This document shows, in pieces, positions 59,020 to 64,000 of a stretch of 64,000 nt of DNA. The DNA comes from Pseudomonas sp. B21-023. Its GTDB lineage: Bacteria; Pseudomonadota; Gammaproteobacteria; Pseudomonadales; Pseudomonadaceae. The stretch is from the NCBI RefSeq assembly GCF_024749165.1, contig NZ_CP087190.1, positions 1,138,001-1,202,000 of the forward strand. Reading direction: 5' to 3'. The notes under the pieces are model-generated. The model was not told the origin of the DNA. It did no database searches and saw nothing but the letters and a program-made list of their open reading frames with translations. The translations under genes were made by a program, and so were the position numbers. Within the stretch, counting starts at the first letter, position 1, and each line of letters begins with the position of its first letter.

Positions 59020-59829
59020 TCAGATGTGCAGGATGAATTCGCGGACCAGCTTGCTGCCGAAGTAGGCCAGCATCAGCAGGCAGAAACCGGCCAGGGTCCA
59101 GCGGATCGCCTTGTGACCGCGCCAGCCGAGGCGGGTGCGGCCCCACAGCAGCACGCTGAAGACGATCCAGGCGACACAGGCCAGCAGCGTCTTGTGCACC
59201 AGGTGCTGGGCGAACAGGTTGTCGAGGAACAGCCAGCCGGATATCAGCGACAGCGACAGCAGCCCCCAGCCGGCCCAGAGGAAGCCGAACAGCAGGCTTT
59301 CCATGGTCTGCAGCGGCGGGAAGTTGCGGATCAGTCCGGACGGGTGCTTGTGCTTGAGTTGGTGGTCCTGCAGCAACAGCAGCAGGGCCTGGAACACGGC
59401 GATGGTGAACAGGCCGTAGGCCAGGATCGACAGCAGGATATGGGCGAGGATGCCTGGCTCTTCGTTGATCAGCGGCACCGTGCCGGGGGGCGCGAACTGG
59501 GCCAGCAGCGCGGTCACCGCACCGAGCGGGAACAGCAGCACCAGCAGGTTCTCCACGGGAATGCTCAGGCAGGCTAGCAGGGTCAAGCCGATCACCGCCA
59601 CGGCGATCAGGCTGGCGGCGCTGAAGAAGTCGAGGCTCAGGCCCAGGGGCGTGATCAGCTGGAAGAACAGGGCGCCGCCCTGGGCGATGACCGCCAGGGT
59701 GCCGAGCAGGCCAAGCAGCCGTTTGTCGGCACGGGCGCCACGGGCCAGGCCGGTGGCCTGGTAGACGGTCGCGGCCAGATAAAGGAAGGCGGCGAGCAGG
59801 TTGGGGATGAGGCTGGGTGAAGAGAACAT
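59020..59829 (-). CDS. CcsA/YpjD-like cytochrome c assembly family protein
   Basis: A 269-residue inner-membrane protein with eight hydrophobic segments, of the CcsA/CcmC family that handles haem; E. coli YpjD is the closest type I can name. Conserved features include HILLSILAYGLFTIAVFQALLLL and the C-terminal WGLLSLSLISGWLF...HKTLLACVAWIVFSVLLWGR, where His residues may hold haem. Its real role is not known. ATG 59829 gives the membrane start MFSSPSLIPNLLAAFLYLAA. It is divergent from ffh. Confidence 0.87.
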   Translation of the reverse strand: MFSSPSLIPNLLAAFLYLAATVYQATGLARGARADKRLLGLLGTLAVIAQGGALFFQLITPLGLSLDFFSAASLIAVAVIGLTLLACLSIPVENLLVLLFPLGAVTALLAQFAPPGTVPLINEEPGILAHILLSILAYGLFTIAVFQALLLLLQDHQLKHKHPSGLIRNFPPLQTMESLLFGFLWAGWGLLSLSLISGWLFLDNLFAQHLVHKTLLACVAWIVFSVLLWGRTRLGWRGHKAIRWTLAGFCLLMLAYFGSKLVREFILHI

Positions 59830-59903
59830 AAGTCCTGGCGTGCAAGCCCTAAAGGGACGGAGTTTGGCATAGAACGCGGTAGGCAAGGAAGACTGCGTAT
59901 CAA

Positions 59904-59929
59904 TCGCGGGGCAAGCCCGATACCACGGG
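59904..59929. repeat. REP-like unit (single)
   Basis: One unit (ATCGCGGGGCAAGCCCGATA type) in the gap between the divergent CcsA-like gene and ffh. It differs from the usual core at the TACCACGG end. Confidence 0.7.
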
Positions 59930-60091
59930 GCCATGGCCAGGGATAGCCAGCGCATCTGGCCGGTGGTCCCGAGCAAGGTGTGCGCGCAAGGCAGTCTCCG
60001 CTATAATCGCCGCCTTGTTGTGCCCAGCGCGTGTGCATTTCCACCTGGGCGCCTGAAAAACCTCGGCTTCACTGGGCCTGAAAGGATCACC

Positions 60092-61468
60092 ATGTTCGAA
60101 AACCTGACCGACCGCCTGTCACAGACGCTGCGCCATGTCACCGGCAAGGCCAAGCTGACCGAAGACAACATCAAGGACACGCTGCGCGAAGTGCGCATGG
60201 CCCTGCTCGAAGCCGACGTCGCCCTGCCGGTGGTCAAGGATTTTGTCAACAGCATCAAGGAGCGTGCGGTCGGCACCGAAGTGTCGCGCAGCCTGACCCC
60301 GGGCCAGGCGTTCGTGAAGATCGTCCAGGCCGAGCTGGAAAGCCTCATGGGGGCGGCCAACGAAGAGCTGACCCTCAACGCCGCCCCGCCGGCCGTGGTG
60401 CTGATGGCCGGCCTGCAGGGCGCGGGCAAGACCACCACCGCCGGCAAGCTGGCGCGCCACCTGAAAGAACGCAAGAAGAAGAGCGTGATGGTGGTGTCCG
60501 CCGACGTCTACCGTCCGGCGGCGATCAAGCAGCTCGAGACGCTGGCCAATGATATCGGCGTGACCTTCTTCCCGTCCGACATCAGTCAGAAGCCGGTGGC
60601 CATCGCCGAAGCGGCGATCCGCGAGGCCAAGCTCAAGTTCATCGACGTGGTGATCGTCGATACTGCGGGTCGTCTGCACGTCGACGCCGACATGATGGAC
60701 GAGATCAAGGCCCTGCACGCCGCGGTCAAGCCGATCGAAACCCTGTTCGTGGTCGACGCCATGACCGGCCAGGATGCCGCCAGCACGGCCAAGGCCTTTG
60801 GCGATGCGCTGCCGCTGACCGGCGTGGTGCTGACCAAGGTCGACGGTGACGCCCGTGGCGGTGCCGCCCTGTCGGTGCGCGCCATTACCGGCAAGCCGAT
60901 CAAGTTCATCGGTATGGGCGAGAAGACCGAAGCCCTCGAGCCGTTCCACCCCGACCGGATCGCTTCGCGCATCCTTGGCATGGGTGACGTGCTTAGCCTG
61001 ATCGAGCAGGCCGAGCAGAACATCGACAAGGAAAAGGCCGACAAACTGGCCAAGAAGTTGAAGAAGGGCAAGGGCTTCGACCTCGAAGACTTCCGCGATC
61101 AACTGCAACAGATGAAGAACATGGGCGGCCTTGGCGGCCTCATGGACAAACTGCCGAGCATCGGTGGCGTCAACCTGTCGCAGATGGGCAACGCCCAGGG
61201 CGCGGCCGAGAAGCAGTTCAAGCAGATGGAAGCGATCATCAATTCCATGACCCCTGCCGAACGCCGCGACCCTGACCTGATCAGCGGTTCGCGCAAGCGC
61301 CGCATTGCCCTCGGTTCCGGCACCCAGGTGCAGGACATCGGCCGGCTGATCAAGCAGCACAAGCAGATGCAGAAGATGATGAAGAAATTCTCCGCCAAGG
61401 GCGGCATGGCCAAGATGATGCGCGGCCTTGGTGGGATGCTGCCGGGTGGCGGCATGCCCAAGATGTAA
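60092..61468 (+). CDS. ffh: Signal recognition particle protein
   Basis: The GTPase that binds 4.5S RNA and signal sequences of nascent membrane proteins and delivers ribosomes to FtsY. The 458-residue protein has the N domain (1-85), the G domain with the P-loop GLQGAGKTTTAGKLA at about 107 and DTAGRLH, TKVDGDARGGAALS, and the Met-rich M domain ending in a Met/Gly-rich tail (KMMRGLGGMLPGGGMPKM). A TATAAT at 60002-60007 is the likely -10, without a good -35. An upstream in-frame ATG at 59933 precedes this box and is rejected. Confidence 0.97.
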   Translation: MFENLTDRLSQTLRHVTGKAKLTEDNIKDTLREVRMALLEADVALPVVKDFVNSIKERAVGTEVSRSLTPGQAFVKIVQAELESLMGAANEELTLNAAPPAVVLMAGLQGAGKTTTAGKLARHLKERKKKSVMVVSADVYRPAAIKQLETLANDIGVTFFPSDISQKPVAIAEAAIREAKLKFIDVVIVDTAGRLHVDADMMDEIKALHAAVKPIETLFVVDAMTGQDAASTAKAFGDALPLTGVVLTKVDGDARGGAALSVRAITGKPIKFIGMGEKTEALEPFHPDRIASRILGMGDVLSLIEQAEQNIDKEKADKLAKKLKKGKGFDLEDFRDQLQQMKNMGGLGGLMDKLPSIGGVNLSQMGNAQGAAEKQFKQMEAIINSMTPAERRDPDLISGSRKRRIALGSGTQVQDIGRLIKQHKQMQKMMKKFSAKGGMAKMMRGLGGMLPGGGMPKM

Positions 61469-61476
61469 GCGAATCC

Positions 61477-61509
61477 GGGCGGCGGTCTTTAATATGAAGA
61501 CCGCCGCCC
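61477..61509 (+). other. Strong hairpin between ffh and rpsP
   Basis: A perfect 13-bp stem (GGGCGGCGGTCTT pairing with AAGACCGCCGCCC) with a 7-base loop, 9 bases after the ffh stop. No T-run follows, so it may protect the mRNA end or act as a weak terminator. A second small hairpin (GCCGCC-AAAT-GGCGGC) lies at about 61535-61550. The remaining leader to rpsP probably holds that operon's promoter, which I could not place. Confidence 0.6.
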
Positions 61510-61701
61510 AGCCCCCGCTTCGGCGGGAACAGTGCCGCCAAATGGCGGCTTAACCGGCAGATCTGAACGGTGGGTCAAGCGCTCGCCGAAAAAGGCATTT
61601 GCAAATGTCCGTGTATTCCCCGAGAATATGCGGCCTTTTGGGCACCCGTGTGCCCATTGGGCATTCAGTTTTGCAGCACCGACTATAGGAACGATGTTCA
61701 C

Positions 61702-61953
61702 ATGGTAACCATTCGTCTGGCCCGTGGCGGCTCGAAAAAGCGCCCATTCTACCACCTGACCGTGACCAACTCGCGTAACGCCCGTGACGGCCGTTTCGTT
61801 GAGCGCGTTGGCTTCTTCAACCCGATCGCATCGGGCGCCGAAGTCAAGCTGTCGGTCAACCAAGAGCGCGTCACCTACTGGCTGAGCCAGGGCGCACAGC
61901 CGTCTGAGCGTGTTGCTCAGCTGCTGAAGGAAGCTGCCAAGGCTGCAGCCTGA
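61702..61953 (+). CDS. rpsP: 30S ribosomal protein S16
   Basis: An 83-residue primary 16S rRNA-binding protein of the small subunit ([41 protein letters not shown]). It is first in the conserved rpsP-rimM-trmD-rplS operon, 5 bases ahead of rimM. ATG 61702 is the family start. Confidence 0.98.
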   Translation: MVTIRLARGGSKKRPFYHLTVTNSRNARDGRFVERVGFFNPIASGAEVKLSVNQERVTYWLSQGAQPSERVAQLLKEAAKAAA

Positions 61954-61958
61954 GCAGT

Positions 61959-62495
61959 ATGAACGCGACGCCAGAAAAGGCTGATGACCTCATCGTCGTT
62001 GGCAAGATTTTTTCGGTTCACGGCGTTCGCGGCGAGGTGAAGGTGTACTCCTTTACCGATCCGATTGAAAACCTGTTGGATTATCCGCGCTGGACGCTTA
62101 GGCACGAAGGCAAGGTAAAGCAGGTCGAGCTGGTCAGCGGTCGTGGCTCCCAAAAGGGCCTGGTCGTGAAATTGAAAGGCCTCGAGGATCGTGACGAAGC
62201 CCGTCTTCTGAGCGGTTACGAAATCTGCATCGCGCGGAGCCTTTTGCCCAACCTGGCAGCCGACGAGTACTACTGGTACCAGTTGGAAGGCCTGAAGGTC
62301 ATCAATCAGGACGAACAGCTGTTCGGCACGATCGATCACCTGTTGGAGACCGGTGCGAACGATGTAATGGTGGTCAAGCCTTGCACAGGCAGCCTGGATG
62401 ATCGCGAGCGTCTGTTGCCCTATACGGAGCAATGTGTGCTGGCAATCGACCTGCAGGCCGGTGTGATGCGAGTCGAATGGGACGCGGATTTCTAG
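61959..62495 (+). CDS. rimM: Ribosome maturation factor RimM
   Basis: Assists assembly of the 30S head by binding S19. The 178-residue protein has an N-terminal RimM barrel (VVGKIFSVHGVRGEVKVYSFTDPIENLLDY) and a C-terminal PRC barrel beginning near EYYWYQLEGLKVIN. It sits 5 bases after rpsP and 3 bases before trmD. Confidence 0.97.
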   Translation: MNATPEKADDLIVVGKIFSVHGVRGEVKVYSFTDPIENLLDYPRWTLRHEGKVKQVELVSGRGSQKGLVVKLKGLEDRDEARLLSGYEICIARSLLPNLAADEYYWYQLEGLKVINQDEQLFGTIDHLLETGANDVMVVKPCTGSLDDRERLLPYTEQCVLAIDLQAGVMRVEWDADF

Positions 62496-62498
62496 ACG

Positions 62499-63251
62499 AT
62501 GGGCAGCCTTCGCGTAGAAGTCATCACGTTGTTCCCCGAGATGTTCTCGGCCATCACGGAGTACGGCATTACCAGCCGTGCGGTGAAACAGGGGTTGCTG
62601 CAAGTGACCTGCTGGAACCCGCGGGACTACACCACAGATCGCCACCACACCGTGGATGATCGGCCGTTTGGCGGTGGTCCGGGCATGGTGATGAAGATCA
62701 AGCCTCTGGAAGACGCCCTGGTTAGCGCCAGGCAGGCGACTGGAGCTGCGGCAAAGGTGATCTACCTTTCGCCACAAGGCCGCAAGCTGACCCAGCAGGC
62801 GGTCAAAGGCTTGGCCGAACAGGAATCGTTGATCCTGATCGCCGGCCGTTATGAAGGCATCGACGAGCGCTTTATCGAGGCTCATGTCGATGAGGAGTGG
62901 TCGATTGGCGACTATGTGCTTTCCGGTGGCGAGCTGCCGGCCATGGTGCTGATCGATGCGGTTACGCGGCTGCTGCCCGGAGCTTTAGGGCATGTGGACT
63001 CGGCGGAGGAAGACTCTTTCACCGACGGTCTGCTGGATTGCCCGCACTACACCCGACCCGAGGTGTATGCGGATCAGCGTGTACCCGACGTGTTGCTTAG
63101 TGGCAACCATGCACATATCCGGCGATGGCGGATGAAGCAGTCCCTTGGTAGGACCTTCGAACGACGCGCCGATCTTCTGGAAAGTCGCTCGCTTTCTGGA
63201 GAAGAGAAGAAGCTGCTCGAGGAATACCTCCGCGAGCGGGACGATAGTTAA
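62499..63251 (+). CDS. trmD: tRNA (guanine-N1)-methyltransferase
   Basis: Methylates G37 of tRNAs that read CNN codons, preventing frameshifts. The 250-residue SPOUT-class enzyme has the knot motifs [27 protein letters not shown], and [18 protein letters not shown]. It contains the catalytic Asp region of [11 protein letters not shown]. It is third in the ribosomal operon, 43 bases before rplS. Confidence 0.98.
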   Translation: MGSLRVEVITLFPEMFSAITEYGITSRAVKQGLLQVTCWNPRDYTTDRHHTVDDRPFGGGPGMVMKIKPLEDALVSARQATGAAAKVIYLSPQGRKLTQQAVKGLAEQESLILIAGRYEGIDERFIEAHVDEEWSIGDYVLSGGELPAMVLIDAVTRLLPGALGHVDSAEEDSFTDGLLDCPHYTRPEVYADQRVPDVLLSGNHAHIRRWRMKQSLGRTFERRADLLESRSLSGEEKKLLEEYLRERDDS

Positions 63252-63294
63252 ACGTATCGATGGTGGATCGCGTTATCCATCTTAGGAGCACAGC

Positions 63295-63645
63295 ATGACC
63301 AACAAGATCATCCAGCAGCTCGAAGCCGAGCAGATGAGCAAAGAGATCCCGACCTTCGCACCAGGCGACACCATTGTCGTCCAGGTCAAAGTGAAGGAAG
63401 GCGACCGCTCGCGTCTGCAGGCGTTCGAAGGCGTCGTTATCGCCAAGCGTAACCGCGGTCTGAACAGCGCCTTCACCGTGCGCAAGATCTCCAGCGGCGT
63501 TGGCGTAGAGCGTACCTTCCAGACCTACAGCCCGCAGATCGACAGCCTGGCCGTGAAACGTCGTGGTGACGTGCGTAAAGCCAAGCTGTACTACCTGCGT
63601 GACCTGTCCGGTAAAGCAGCTCGCATCAAGGAAAAACTGTCCTGA
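63295..63645 (+). CDS. rplS: 50S ribosomal protein L19
   Basis: A 116-residue large-subunit protein at the 30S interface ([39 protein letters not shown]). It is last in the rpsP operon and has an AGGAG ribosome site. A strong terminator follows 35 bases later. Confidence 0.98.
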   Translation: MTNKIIQQLEAEQMSKEIPTFAPGDTIVVQVKVKEGDRSRLQAFEGVVIAKRNRGLNSAFTVRKISSGVGVERTFQTYSPQIDSLAVKRRGDVRKAKLYYLRDLSGKAARIKEKLS

Positions 63646-63680
63646 GTGCAGTTTGTCCGGTGGCCTAGGCCCCGTGCGAG

Positions 63681-63707
63681 AAAAAGCAGCCTTCGGGCTG
63701 CTTTTTT
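63681..63707 (+). terminator. Terminator of the rpsP-rplS operon
   Basis: AAAAAGCAGCC-TTCG-GGCTGC followed by six T: a stable TTCG-capped stem, symmetric enough to act on both strands. Confidence 0.93.
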
Positions 63708-63743
63708 GCGTCTTGAATCTTGCCTTTGCGATGTGACTCCGAG

Positions 63744-64000
63744 ATGACAACCCGAGACCAGGAAATCCAGCGCCGTACCGAACTGTCGGTGACCCGCGTG
63801 ACCAAGGCGGTGTTCCCCAGCACCACCAACCACCACAACACCCTGTTCGGTGGCACGGCCCTGGCGTGGATGGACGAAGTTTCGTTCATCGCCGCCACCC
63901 GTTTCTGCCGGCTGCCGCTGGTGACCGTGTCCACCGACCGCATCGACTTCAAGCACCCGATCCCGGCAGGCTCGATCGTCGAGCTGGTGGGGACGGTGAT
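63744..64000 (+). CDS. Acyl-CoA thioesterase, HotDog fold (partial, cut by window end)
   Basis: The first 85 codons of a protein that runs off the window. FPSTTNHHNTLFGGTALAWMDEVSFIAATRF matches the YciA/BFIT-type acyl-CoA hydrolases, with the catalytic Asp in the central helix (AWMDE) and the substrate loop NTLFGG. Such enzymes hydrolyse acyl-CoAs to free acids. The C-terminal half and any downstream partner are outside the window. Confidence 0.85.
   Translation, partial: MTTRDQEIQRRTELSVTRVTKAVFPSTTNHHNTLFGGTALAWMDEVSFIAATRFCRLPLVTVSTDRIDFKHPIPAGSIVELVGTV

Noticed and set aside
57823..59829. The CNNM-type gene as a haemolysin, as suggested by the HlyC/CorC family name
   Set aside because: The domain order (membrane, CBS pair, transporter-associated domain) is that of metal-ion transport proteins; the haemolysin name is historical.

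Overview
The window is a high-GC gammaproteobacterial chromosome segment that I assign to the genus Pseudomonas, most likely the P. putida group. The grounds are the gene order (leuA, M23 peptidase, xseA; guaB-guaA; tadA-mltF-purL; ffh-rpsP-rimM-trmD-rplS), the REP-type repeats built on GTGGGAGCGGGCTTGCCCCGCGA, and a phosphate-starvation export locus (uxpB, tat-1, xcp) known from P. putida. No rRNA, tRNA, CRISPR array, prophage or IS transposase was seen.

Layout. 1-6.9 kb: leuA with a candidate leucine-rich leader peptide, an M23 peptidase and xseA, then an AmpDh3-like amidase and a divergent LysR/TSUP pair. 7-10.9 kb: a zinc-ribbon protein of unknown role, then guaB and guaA for GMP synthesis behind a clear sigma-70 promoter. 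10.9-14.3 kb: an autotransporter and a lipoprotein hydrolase. 14.4-22.4 kb: a Tat-exported multicopper oxidase, tadA, mltF, purL and a small YqfO/NIF3-like protein. 22.5-29.65 kb: a nag operon (nagR-nagA-nagB-II-nagF-nagE) for N-acetylglucosamine uptake by a dedicated phosphotransferase chain. An operator of three AATACCA repeats on an 11-bp pitch overlaps its promoter. 29.65-30.4 kb: a gene-free stretch holding a 268-bp inverted repeat and two related structured units that covary.

30.4-45.7 kb is the most interesting block. It carries tatABC (tat-1), an isolated gspK, the PhoX-type lipoprotein phosphatase UxpB, and an operon of uxpA followed by gspC-D-E-F-G-H-I-J-L-M-N. Pho-box-like sequences precede the tat, gspK, uxpB and uxpA transcription units. 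Both Uxp proteins have a twin-arginine signal ending in a lipobox. The reading is that phosphate starvation induces a substrate, its inner-membrane translocase and its outer-membrane secretion machine together. UxpA looks like a SoxB/5'-nucleotidase-family protein that has lost its metal ligands.

45.7-51.5 kb: a two-partner secretion pair (TpsB, TpsA). 51.7-60 kb: an L,D-transpeptidase, a NUDIX gene interrupted by a homopolymer frameshift, NudL, a gamma carbonic anhydrase, a DUF1289 protein, a VUT-family membrane protein, purT, an MFS transporter, a CNNM/CorC protein and a CcsA-like protein. 60-64 kb: ffh and the rpsP-rimM-trmD-rplS operon, then a thioesterase cut by the window edge.

Functions were assigned by reading motifs and recalling families; no database search was run.
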